In this document: in pieces, positions 16,773 to 24,341 of the stretch | Numbering within the stretch: position 1 is the first letter of the stretch | Layout: every line of letters starts with the position of its first letter | Assembly: GCA_014730345.1 (NCBI GenBank) | Contig: WJIJ01000009.1 | Location: 1-45,665, forward strand | DNA from: Candidatus Zixiibacteriota bacterium | Lineage (GTDB): Bacteria; Zixibacteria; MSB-5A5; UM-FILTER-46-8 | Direction of reading: 5' to 3' | Length of the DNA: 45,665 bases | The notes under the pieces: generated by a model | Told to the model about the DNA's origin: nothing | The model's database searches: none | The model's input: the letters and a program-made list of their open reading frames with translations, nothing else | Translations under genes and position numbers: made by a program

Positions 16773-16801
16773 ATTATATACTTTGGCTTTCTTTGTGTCA
16801 A
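16773..16801 (-). promoter_or_regulatory. Consensus sigma-70 promoter of pyrE
   Basis: On the minus strand TTGACA (16796-16801), 17 bases, TATAAT (16773-16778): a full match to both hexamers with ideal spacing. The transcript would begin near 16766, upstream of the chosen GTG at 16699. Confidence 0.85.
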
Positions 16802-16835
16802 CCAAATCAATTCGTGTGTAAAATATTAACCTGTT

Positions 16836-17774
16836 ATGATTGAACCAAATACCCGAAAGGGCAAAATCATCGAAGCGCTGGGATCGAGTTTCAAAGCGCT
16901 CTCCGGCGAAGAGATACTCGACTGCTTTCACCGGGGGAAATTCCGTATCGCCGAAGTCGAGGAAAAATACCCGGTTGTCGGAGATGATGTTGAGATACTC
17001 GAAACTCCCAACGGATTCATGATTAACAGGATATTTCCCCGAAGGACCAAAATCTCCCGAGCCGCGGTCGGCACCGACAATACCAAAGAACAGGTTCTTA
17101 TAGCCAATCTCGAGCAGTGCGTTATTGTCAGCAGTATAGACGAGCCTCCGTTCAAACCCCGCCTTATCGACAGGATGCTGGTTTCCGCTCTCAAGGGAAA
17201 TTTAAAACCGGTTATCGTACTCAACAAACTCGATCTCCTGGAGAATTTCAATCTCGATTTCTGGCGGTCTGTCTATGAATCGATAGGATATACATTCATC
17301 GCCGCTTGCGCGCTTACCGGTGAAGGTATTGTCGAACTGAAAAAGGAACTCTCCGGCACAGTTTCAGTTTTCACCGGACATTCCGGAGTCGGAAAATCCT
17401 CCCTGCTAAACCAGATAAAACCAGGTTTGGGGGTGGCTACCAAAGATATCTCCAGGTCAACCGGCAAAGGCAGGCATACTACCACCCGGGTTACCATGTA
17501 CCCCATCGACGATAACAGTTTCGTTGTCGACACTCCCGGCTTAAAAGAACTGGGGTTATGGAAGGTGGATAAATCCGAGCTTGAGCTGTACTTCGAGGAA
17601 TTCCGCCCCTACATCAACGAATGCAAGTTTCGCGACTGCCTGCACTTATCCGAACCTCAATGCGCGGTTAAAAACGCGGTTAAAAGCGATGTGATTTCCG
17701 AAGTGCGCTACGAAAGCTACCGACGGATTTTGGAAACCCTCCCCGAGAAATCATACGAAAAAAGCCGCGGGTAG
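16836..17774 (+). CDS. rsgA: Ribosome small-subunit maturation GTPase RsgA
   Basis: A 312-residue circularly permuted GTPase that acts late in 30S subunit assembly. The N-terminal OB fold (about 1-75) leads into the G domain, where the motifs come in permuted order: G4 'VLNKLDLL' first, then G1 'GHSGVGKSSLLN' (about 182), the switch region 'TTTRVTMY', and G3 'DTPGLKELGLW'. The C-terminal zinc finger follows: 'ECKFRDCLHLSEPQC' supplies the Cys/His ligands. Length and order are those of RsgA/YloQ. The ATG has no strong binding site. The gene stands alone on its strand and its last codons form part of the terminator of the convergent ppiD-like gene. Confidence 0.96.
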   Translation: MIEPNTRKGKIIEALGSSFKALSGEEILDCFHRGKFRIAEVEEKYPVVGDDVEILETPNGFMINRIFPRRTKISRAAVGTDNTKEQVLIANLEQCVIVSSIDEPPFKPRLIDRMLVSALKGNLKPVIVLNKLDLLENFNLDFWRSVYESIGYTFIAACALTGEGIVELKKELSGTVSVFTGHSGVGKSSLLNQIKPGLGVATKDISRSTGKGRHTTTRVTMYPIDDNSFVVDTPGLKELGLWKVDKSELELYFEEFRPYINECKFRDCLHLSEPQCAVKNAVKSDVISEVRYESYRRILETLPEKSYEKSRG

Positions 17775-17785
17775 AACCGCGGCTT
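17758..17785 (-). terminator. Intrinsic terminator of the ppiD-like gene, nested in the end of rsgA
   Basis: AAGCCGCGG (17762-17770) pairs with CCGCGGCTT (17777-17785) over a six-base loop that contains the rsgA stop codon. On the minus strand it is followed by TTTTTT (17758-17763). On the plus strand it could also slow rsgA transcription but lacks a T-run. Confidence 0.85.
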
Positions 17786-17806
17786 AAACTGCTTAAATAA
17801 ATCCGG

Positions 17807-19651
17807 TTAAGTTTCAGTATAGAATTCCGAACGGTAATCCTCTATCTTGGCGTTTTCGTAAAGCTTTTGGTACCAGTTCTGGAATAACTTGTTCTGCTTC
17901 TCGGTGGCGATTTTCTGGAAGATAGAGTCGCGCTGGGCCTGGTAGAGGTCCTCGTCAAACTCGCTTCTTTCCAACAGATGAATAACATAGACGCCGCCCC
18001 GGCCCCGGACCGGCTCGGAAATCGGGTTTTCCGTGGTTAAGCTGAATGCCGCCGCGGCGAACCTTGGCGTGTCACCCGCCGCCTGGCGCACGAACTTGGT
18101 TTTCTTGAACTCGGGCTCCCTGTATATCTTGTAACCCTTGCTCCTGGCAAGAGGACGGAATTGATCAGGGCTCTTTAACTGCTCAAGGAATTCACGCCCT
18201 TCCTCCTCGGCGAAATCAACGCCCCGCATACCCTTCAGGATATTAACGATATCTCCCCGGACCTGCTCCAGGCTGGGCACATCCGGTTTTATAACATCCG
18301 ATATGTATGCCACCAGGTACCCCCGGCTGTTTTCCAATGGTTCGGAGACTGTGCCGGGATCGTTTGTGAAGGAAAACCGGGAAAGGTCCGAAGCCGCCTG
18401 CCCTGCAAATTCAAAACGGCTGGTGCGGTTTATAGAATCCTTAACGGTAACCTCTCCTCCGAACTCCCTTGCCTTGCGGATAAACTCTTCTTCGTCTTCA
18501 ACATCCCTGAGCTCTGTCAATCCGGCCATCAGCAGGGTTCTCTCCTCATCGGATTCATCAAGCCCGTACATTATATGACGGGCCTTTATATTTTTCTTTT
18601 TGGTACCGGTTTGTTTGTCATCGAATTCGCGAATCTCATCTACCCGCACCAGGTGGTAGCCGAACGGGGTCCGGAAGGGCTCACTTAAATCTCCTTCCCC
18701 TAATCCCTTAATCGCTTCATTGAATTCCTTTACGAATTCGCCCTCCTTGGTCCATGGCAGAGAACCGCCCTCGCCGCTGGTTTCATCCTGGTTGTACTCA
18801 TCAGCCAGCTTGGCAAAATCCTCCCCGCCTACAACCCGCGCCCGCAGATCTTTCAGCTCGTTAATAACCGAATCGCGGTATGACTCATTCAACGGTTTCC
18901 AGAACTGCGCGTATGTAAGCACTACCTTCTGCTCGGGGCGCTTTACCATGGCAAGATCCGTCGCGTTTTCATCGTAATACTGCTGGATCTCTTCCTCGGT
19001 CGGCTCATATCCCTGCAGATCCTCGGGGCTGGGTATGGCCAGGTATTCGAGATTAAGAGTAATATGATCATCAGCGAATGCCCGACGGATATCATCCTCG
19101 GTTGTATAATACGGCATTATCGACATCCTCTGCATCTTGAGCGATGCCAGTTGGTTCCGGGCATAATTCTCAATCGGGAGCCAGTTGATACTGGGATCCA
19201 TCAACGCCGACATATACTTGTTATAATCGAATTCGCCGTCGGTCTGCAATGCCGGGTTCTGGCGAAGCTCCGGCAAAGGATAGCGTTGCATAAATTCGAC
19301 AAGCTCTTTGTCGGAAACGGCGATACCAAGCTTCTCCCTCAGGTCGGCCATTAACAATTCATAAACCAGCTTATTCCATACCTCATCCCGCAGTTCTTTG
19401 GCGCGTTCCTCGCTGACTTCGCCGTCCGGGGATTCCTCGATCGCTTTGGAATATTCTTCCTCATAAAGTTGCATGAAATAATTCGCGGATATTTCGTGAT
19501 CGTTTACCATACCGATCACCCCCCGCCTTACCGGGCTGGCATCCTGAAAACTGCCCATACCCCATGCGAATACAATAGTCCCAATAAACGCCACTATTAC
19601 TATCCAAAGCACCGATTTTGTTATCTCGCGCATTTTATTCATTAATGCCAT
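17807..19651 (-). CDS. PpiD/SurA-like periplasmic peptidyl-prolyl isomerase chaperone
   Basis: A 614-residue membrane-anchored chaperone. The N-terminus 'MREITKSVLWIVIVAFIGTIVFAWG' is split by a single anchor (about 13-31) as in PpiD. A SurA_N-type helical region (about 40-200) carries 'VNDHEISANYFMQLYEEEY'. A parvulin (PpiC rotamase) domain lies about 230-345, with 'GGEDFAKLADEYNQDETSGEGG' in two parts, 'DLSEPFRTPFGYHLVRVDE'. A second degenerate parvulin-like segment follows (about 355-465, 'ARHIMYGLDE', 'GTVSEPLENSRGYLVAYI'), and a C-terminal SurA_N-like tail. It should help outer-membrane and secreted proteins fold at the Sec translocon. The ATG is ten bases after GGAGG; a good promoter and terminator bracket the gene, so it is monocistronic. 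Confidence 0.93.
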   Translation of the reverse strand: MALMNKMREITKSVLWIVIVAFIGTIVFAWGMGSFQDASPVRRGVIGMVNDHEISANYFMQLYEEEYSKAIEESPDGEVSEERAKELRDEVWNKLVYELLMADLREKLGIAVSDKELVEFMQRYPLPELRQNPALQTDGEFDYNKYMSALMDPSINWLPIENYARNQLASLKMQRMSIMPYYTTEDDIRRAFADDHITLNLEYLAIPSPEDLQGYEPTEEEIQQYYDENATDLAMVKRPEQKVVLTYAQFWKPLNESYRDSVINELKDLRARVVGGEDFAKLADEYNQDETSGEGGSLPWTKEGEFVKEFNEAIKGLGEGDLSEPFRTPFGYHLVRVDEIREFDDKQTGTKKKNIKARHIMYGLDESDEERTLLMAGLTELRDVEDEEEFIRKAREFGGEVTVKDSINRTSRFEFAGQAASDLSRFSFTNDPGTVSEPLENSRGYLVAYISDVIKPDVPSLEQVRGDIVNILKGMRGVDFAEEEGREFLEQLKSPDQFRPLARSKGYKIYREPEFKKTKFVRQAAGDTPRFAAAAFSLTTENPISEPVRGRGGVYVIHLLERSEFDEDLYQAQRDSIFQKIATEKQNKLFQNWYQKLYENAKIEDYRSEFYTET

Positions 19652-19693
19652 ATCTTATTTTCCTCCGAATTGTACATATTTCAACAAACTTAC

Positions 19694-19722
19694 AGTATAA
19701 AAACGGTAGTTCCTTTTGGCAA
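19694..19722 (-). promoter_or_regulatory. Promoter of the ppiD-like gene
   Basis: On the minus strand TTGCCA (19717-19722), 17 bases, TATACT (19694-19699), leaving a leader of about 35 bases. No stress-sigma motif is seen. Confidence 0.7.
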
Positions 19723-19730
19723 TAATATTT

Positions 19731-19759
19731 TTGACCAACAGCCGATTAATACATATAAT
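19731..19759 (+). promoter_or_regulatory. Promoter of the M23 peptidase operon
   Basis: TTGACC (19731-19736), 17 bases, TATAAT (19754-19759). The implied start near 19766 is 34 bases before the ATG at 19800. Confidence 0.8.
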
Positions 19760-19799
19760 AAGCAATCGTGTAATTGTTCCTTAAAAACGTGGATCTGCC

Positions 19800-21617
19800 A
19801 TGAATATCAAGCTTATTTTTTACATATTTTCCGCGCTGTTTATCCCATTATCTTTAACTTCGGCTGGTGAGAACTATCAATTTAGCCCTCCAATTAAAGG
19901 AGAAATTTATCTCTCCTCACTGTTCGGCGATTACCGCCCAGGGCATTTTCACGCGGGAGTCGACATGAGGACCGGGGGCAAGCCGGGAAGGCGCCTCTAT
20001 GCCGCCGATGACGGCTATATCTGGCGGGTTATGACCACTTTCAACGGCTACGGCAAAGCTTTATACCTGAAAACTAAATCCGGGCATTATTTCGTACACG
20101 GACATTTGCAGGATTTCGCCCCACCAGTATCAAAAAGGGTATTCAACGAACAATTAAAAAATCAAAGCTACAAAACCAATCTATTTTTCAAACCCGGTGA
20201 ATTCCCGGTAAAAAAGGGTGAATTTATCGGGCATACCGGGCAATCCGGCGCAGGGGCGCCGCATCTTCACTACGAGGTGCGTTCGCCTGATAACAAACCC
20301 GTTAATCCCTTAACACAGAACATCTTAATAGATGATACCAGAAACCCGGAAATAATCTCAATTGCCCTTGTCCAATTCGGGGAGCGTACCGACCCCGGTT
20401 CGGTTTTATCGAAAGAAATTTATGATTGCGGTTATAATAATTCCACAGGCGAATATGAGATCGAACAACCGATCACTGTCGCCGGTAAGTTCGCTTTCGA
20501 GCTAAACGCCTATGACCGTATAAATCATTACAACGGCAATATGGGCGTATTCCAGATAAGCTTCTATTTCGACAGCCAGTTGATTTACCGGTACCGCGCC
20601 GATACCCTCGAATTCGACAGCTTTAAGCAGTCCGACTATGTTCGGGACTATGAGTTATGGTACCGCTCTTTAGGCGCGCACCCGGACCCAAAAAGAATTG
20701 ACAAGGACCGCTACTCATTCTACCGCCTTTACCTGGTTCCGGGCGACAATCAACCTACTGTAAAACTATGCGTGGGCGATGGTTACTTCAGCTCCATACC
20801 CGGCAGAACCTCCGGATTCAATAAGGTGTCCACCGGTAAACATTATGTTGACATCGTCCTGACCGATAGCAATGGCAACTCCAGCGAGCTGAGTTTTACC
20901 ATAGATGTTGTAGAAAAACCCCCGGTTAACCTCCGCAGACCATCGCCGGAATTCGTATCTGGAGCCAAGCCAACAGATAATGGAATGACCTTTCTGGACG
21001 GCGGTATTCATGTGGACCTGACACCGCAAAAACTCTATTACCCCGAGAAGTTTTGGGCTCGGGAAATAAGCGAAGCGCCGTTAGTCTCCGGCTACCATAT
21101 CATCCGTCAATTCGAATTGTATCCCCGGTTTACTTTTTTTAAGGATAACGCGGCCATGTCCGTAGAGTTAGCCCCGGCATCATCAGGTAAGAACTATTAC
21201 TGTATAGGGTGGCAGGATATCGACGGAGAATACGTGTTTGCCGGAAATGATTTCAACTCCGACTCTTCATCTGTGGGATGCAAAATTGGCGCTACCGGCA
21301 GATTTGCCGTTGTCGTGGACAGCATAGCCCCTGAATTGGAACTCTTACGTCCCCGGATGGGTTGGAAGCTAAAGAGCGGCAACGGGGTAACTATACAAAT
21401 AAAAATGGAGGATAACTTTTCCGGGCTGGGTTCAGAGGATGACTTGAAATTTTATCTGGATGGCAAATGGATGCCTGCAGAATACGATTCCGACCGGGAT
21501 TTAATCGAATTTAAAGCGCCCTTCAGGCTGGATAAAGGTAAACATACTATCATGTTAAAAGTCAGCGACCAGTGCGGAAACGAGAGTTCCCTCCAAAGCT
21601 ATTTTCACGTGATGTAA
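19800..21617 (+). CDS. Secreted M23 (LytM) metallopeptidase
   Basis: A 605-residue exported protein with a signal peptide ending about residue 22 ('LTSAGE'). The M23 domain lies about 30-185: zinc ligands are the His and Asp of 'HAGVDMRTGG' and the second His of 'GAPHLHYEVR'; 'YFVHGHL' supplies the catalytic His. An insertion of about 40 residues separates the 'HGHL' strand from 'VKKGEFIGHTGQSGAG'. The remainder has beta-rich Ig-like segments ending 'DNFSGLG ... KHTIMLKVSDQCGN', similar to those found in FCB-group M23 proteins. All catalytic residues are present, so it should be an active peptidoglycan endopeptidase rather than an EnvC-like activator. First gene of a unit with rhomboid (10-base gap), GT2, DUF3108 and PHP genes. 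Confidence 0.93.
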   Translation: MNIKLIFYIFSALFIPLSLTSAGENYQFSPPIKGEIYLSSLFGDYRPGHFHAGVDMRTGGKPGRRLYAADDGYIWRVMTTFNGYGKALYLKTKSGHYFVHGHLQDFAPPVSKRVFNEQLKNQSYKTNLFFKPGEFPVKKGEFIGHTGQSGAGAPHLHYEVRSPDNKPVNPLTQNILIDDTRNPEIISIALVQFGERTDPGSVLSKEIYDCGYNNSTGEYEIEQPITVAGKFAFELNAYDRINHYNGNMGVFQISFYFDSQLIYRYRADTLEFDSFKQSDYVRDYELWYRSLGAHPDPKRIDKDRYSFYRLYLVPGDNQPTVKLCVGDGYFSSIPGRTSGFNKVSTGKHYVDIVLTDSNGNSSELSFTIDVVEKPPVNLRRPSPEFVSGAKPTDNGMTFLDGGIHVDLTPQKLYYPEKFWAREISEAPLVSGYHIIRQFELYPRFTFFKDNAAMSVELAPASSGKNYYCIGWQDIDGEYVFAGNDFNSDSSSVGCKIGATGRFAVVVDSIAPELELLRPRMGWKLKSGNGVTIQIKMEDNFSGLGSEDDLKFYLDGKWMPAEYDSDRDLIEFKAPFRLDKGKHTIMLKVSDQCGNESSLQSYFHVM

Positions 21618-21626
21618 GCAGAACCG

Positions 21627-22322
21627 ATGATACCTTTAAAGGATGACAACCCAATATCAATCTTCCCTTTTGTCACTATTACATTTATCGCGGCAAACGT
21701 ACTTATCTTTTTCTACCAGTTTTCACTCGGTGAAGGCTTAAACCTGTTTATATATAATTTCGGGGCTGTGCCCTATCTGATAACCAACCCCCATGAAGCC
21801 CCCCCGGAGATTTATACTCCGGCATATCTAACCCTCTTCACATCGATGTTCCTGCATGGCGGTTGGATGCATCTCATCGGCAATATGCTTTACCTGTGGA
21901 TATTCGGCAATAACATCGAAGACCAGCTGGGACATATAGGTTTCATTGCTTTCTACCTTGGATGCGGCCTCCTGGCGACGGCCGCCCACATTATGACCGA
22001 CCCATCCTCCAAAATCCCCACCGTGGGCGCTTCCGGGGCGATTTCCGGGGTACTCGGGGCGTACCTTATACGCTTTCCCCGGGCAAGGGTGCTGACCCTT
22101 ATATGGTTCGGATTTTTCGTCCGTATGGTGCATTTGCCCGCATTGGTTTTCCTCGGCTTCTGGATCATGCTTCAGCTCCTTTACGGCTTGCCTACCCTGG
22201 GCGCGCAGTCAGGGGGAGGCGTGGCATATTTCGCCCATATCGGCGGATTTGCCGCCGGAGTGGGATTATTCGTGCTGATGCGGCTGTTGATGGGCAAAAG
22301 AACGCGGCCCAACAGCTTCTAA
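21627..22322 (+). CDS. Rhomboid family intramembrane serine protease
   Basis: A 231-residue protein with six membrane segments, first at about 10-28. Family motifs: 'FTSMFLHGGWMHLIGNMLYLWIFG' in pieces (loop and second helix, HxxxxHxxxN), the nucleophile Ser in 'GASGAISGVLGAYL', and the partner His in 'YFAHIGGFAAGVGLF'. 'PRARVLTLIWFGFF' is also conserved. It cleaves transmembrane substrates within the inner membrane; the substrate is unknown. The larger first loop containing 'PHEAPPEIYTPAYLTLF' is common in this subgroup. It starts 10 bases after the M23 stop, so the two are probably translated from one mRNA. Confidence 0.95.
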   Translation: MIPLKDDNPISIFPFVTITFIAANVLIFFYQFSLGEGLNLFIYNFGAVPYLITNPHEAPPEIYTPAYLTLFTSMFLHGGWMHLIGNMLYLWIFGNNIEDQLGHIGFIAFYLGCGLLATAAHIMTDPSSKIPTVGASGAISGVLGAYLIRFPRARVLTLIWFGFFVRMVHLPALVFLGFWIMLQLLYGLPTLGAQSGGGVAYFAHIGGFAAGVGLFVLMRLLMGKRTRPNSF

Positions 22323-22409
22323 CACATTACCCGCAATTTATACCAATATATGAATATCTGTTGCTAATTAAACGTTTATGTTTTATTAAATGGGGTTTTG
22401 AGTAGTGTA

Positions 22410-23555
22410 ATGTTATTTATTCTCGCGTCATTTGTTGTTCTTAACCTGTTGTACGCAATAGGAATAATTTATTTGTACATCGGCATGAACAAGGCCCGGA
22501 AGTCAAACATGGCAACCGTTGAAGATGATAATCTCCTCCCGGAGGTTACCGTAATTATTCCCGCCCGCGATGAATCATCTAATATTGCCGGAATAATTGA
22601 AGACCTTAAAACACAGGATTATCCAGAAGGGAAATGTTTTTTTACCATAATTGATGATTTTTCAAGCGATGATACCTATCGGAAGGCTATGGAATTAATC
22701 GGCGGAGATGAGAGATTTCGCCTTTTCCGCCTCGCCGAAGATGATGAGTACCTGGCTTCAACGAATTTATCAGCAAAAAAGCGGGTTGTTGATTTCGGGG
22801 TGAAAAATGCCGATACAGAAATAGTACTATTTACAGACGCAGATTGCAGGATGGGAAGAAGATGGGTGCGTAGCATGGCAAGCCAATTTCAGGACCAGAA
22901 CTCGATTACAGCAGGTTTCGTGGGTTATAGATATAATTCACTTTTTAAGGCGGTTTTAGCCCTCGAAGCCCTTGCCAATCGGATAATCGCCTCCGGCGCA
23001 ATAGGTTGGGGAGAAGCGGTTACCTGCGCGGCGGCTAACTGGGGTTACAGGAAATCGCTGTATAACCGCCTGGGCGGCTTGGAGAAGTTCGCTGATTCTT
23101 TATCCGGCGATGACACCCTGTTCCTGCAGACCGCGGTTAAAAACGGCGCCAGAGCCGTATACAATTTCAACCCCGACAGTTTTGTTTACACAACAGAATC
23201 GGGCGGATTGGGCGAAGTTATTATGCGCAGAATTAGAAGACTGGGAATAGCCAGAAGCTTTAACTGGAACATTATGCTTTTCTCAGCCCTTTTACTTTAT
23301 TACGGCTGGCTGATGGTTGCTGTTGTGCCATTTCTTTCAGTTTCCGATCCTTACTGGTTGTATATTCTTATTGCCGGATGGATGTTTAAATGGATCTTTG
23401 AATTCTGGATAATAGCAAAAGGAGCCGGGTTATTCAGGAGCCGAAATTTAATTAAATTTACTCCCTTAGCATCGGTTTACCATGCCCTTGTAATTACGAT
23501 TGTAGGAACTGCCTCTTTGATATTTAGAGGTTCATGGAAAGGACGCGCGATTTGA
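22410..23555 (+). CDS. Family 2 glycosyltransferase, membrane-bound
   Basis: A GT-A type glycosyltransferase of about 381 residues. I start at the ATG at 22410; a TTG at 22398 would add four residues and neither has an ideal binding site. An N-terminal membrane helix (about 2-24) precedes the catalytic domain: 'VTVIIPARDESSNIAGII' for nucleotide-sugar binding, 'DDFSSDDT', the metal-binding D-x-D as 'FTDADCRMG', 'GWGEAVTCAAANWGYRKSL' with the acceptor loop, and 'GDDTLFLQ' for the base region. Three C-terminal membrane segments (about 290-375) follow. It is likely to make a lipid-linked or surface polysaccharide; the sugar cannot be told. It overlaps the next gene by 22 bases, an indication of translational coupling. 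Confidence 0.9.
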   Translation: MLFILASFVVLNLLYAIGIIYLYIGMNKARKSNMATVEDDNLLPEVTVIIPARDESSNIAGIIEDLKTQDYPEGKCFFTIIDDFSSDDTYRKAMELIGGDERFRLFRLAEDDEYLASTNLSAKKRVVDFGVKNADTEIVLFTDADCRMGRRWVRSMASQFQDQNSITAGFVGYRYNSLFKAVLALEALANRIIASGAIGWGEAVTCAAANWGYRKSLYNRLGGLEKFADSLSGDDTLFLQTAVKNGARAVYNFNPDSFVYTTESGGLGEVIMRRIRRLGIARSFNWNIMLFSALLLYYGWLMVAVVPFLSVSDPYWLYILIAGWMFKWIFEFWIIAKGAGLFRSRNLIKFTPLASVYHALVITIVGTASLIFRGSWKGRAI

Positions 23556-24328
23556 AAAAGCTATTTTTAATACTACTGTTTTTATTCTTAATGCACATGG
23601 AAGGTTACTGTTTCGACTACAGCCAGGACGAACATTCGAAATACTCGGTACGGTTTCTCGGCTTTCCGGTCGTGCGGGTTAATATCCAAAACGGCCCCAT
23701 AGATTCTGACTCCGGCGCTTATCGTATTTCCATCGAAGCACGTACCACCAAGTTCTGGTCAATGTTCTACCGGGTGGACAATTTCTACTGGACTTACCTG
23801 GACACCGTGGGAATGCCCGTGGTCTACAAAAGGAAGATAGAAGAAAAATCTATCAAAAAGGAAACCGAGCAAACCTTTGACCACCGCTTTAACCGCATTT
23901 ACTACGAGGGCAATACCGCCATCGACCATCCCGGGGAGCTGGAGAATTTCTTTTCTGGTCTTTTCAGGTTGCGCACCCTGCCGTTGGAAGTGGGTTTCAG
24001 GGACTCCTTCTATATAAATGCCGAGAAAGCTATATGGATGGTCAGGAGCAATGTATTGGACACGGTAGAATTAAATCACCAGGGGCGGGATATCGAATGT
24101 TTCAAAGTCGATGTCGAATTCCAACGGGTTACCCCGGAAGCTAAACCATTGCCCAGCGATGTTCTCACATTGAACATCGTCAGCGAGGATACCGATTTGA
24201 AAATCTATATCTCCAGCGATGAAAGGCGGCTTCCCATAAAAATAGATTATAACCTTTCTCCATTCAATGTTGTCGCCTCTATAGACGAGTTTCCAGATAA
24301 TTTCCAGGAAAGCCAAAACTCCAATTAG
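23534..24328 (+). CDS. DUF3108 periplasmic protein
   Basis: A 264-residue exported protein. The start at 23534 has AGAGG three bases before the ATG; a TTG at 23552 that overlaps the GT2 stop is the alternative. The signal peptide is about 8-26 ('KKLFLILLFLFLMHMEGYC'). The mature part has the DUF3108 pattern: an opening 'YSVRFLGFPVVRVNI', then alternating beta strands, with 'IYYEGNTAIDHPGELENFFSG' in the middle, 'ECFKVDVEF', and 'IYISSDERRLPIKIDYN' near the end. DUF3108 proteins resemble an incomplete beta-barrel and occur in the periplasm of Gram-negative bacteria; their role is unknown. The overlap with GT2 suggests joint function in the envelope. Confidence 0.85.
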   Translation: MERTRDLKKLFLILLFLFLMHMEGYCFDYSQDEHSKYSVRFLGFPVVRVNIQNGPIDSDSGAYRISIEARTTKFWSMFYRVDNFYWTYLDTVGMPVVYKRKIEEKSIKKETEQTFDHRFNRIYYEGNTAIDHPGELENFFSGLFRLRTLPLEVGFRDSFYINAEKAIWMVRSNVLDTVELNHQGRDIECFKVDVEFQRVTPEAKPLPSDVLTLNIVSEDTDLKIYISSDERRLPIKIDYNLSPFNVVASIDEFPDNFQESQNSN

Positions 24329-24341
24329 GGTTTAGTGTCCT

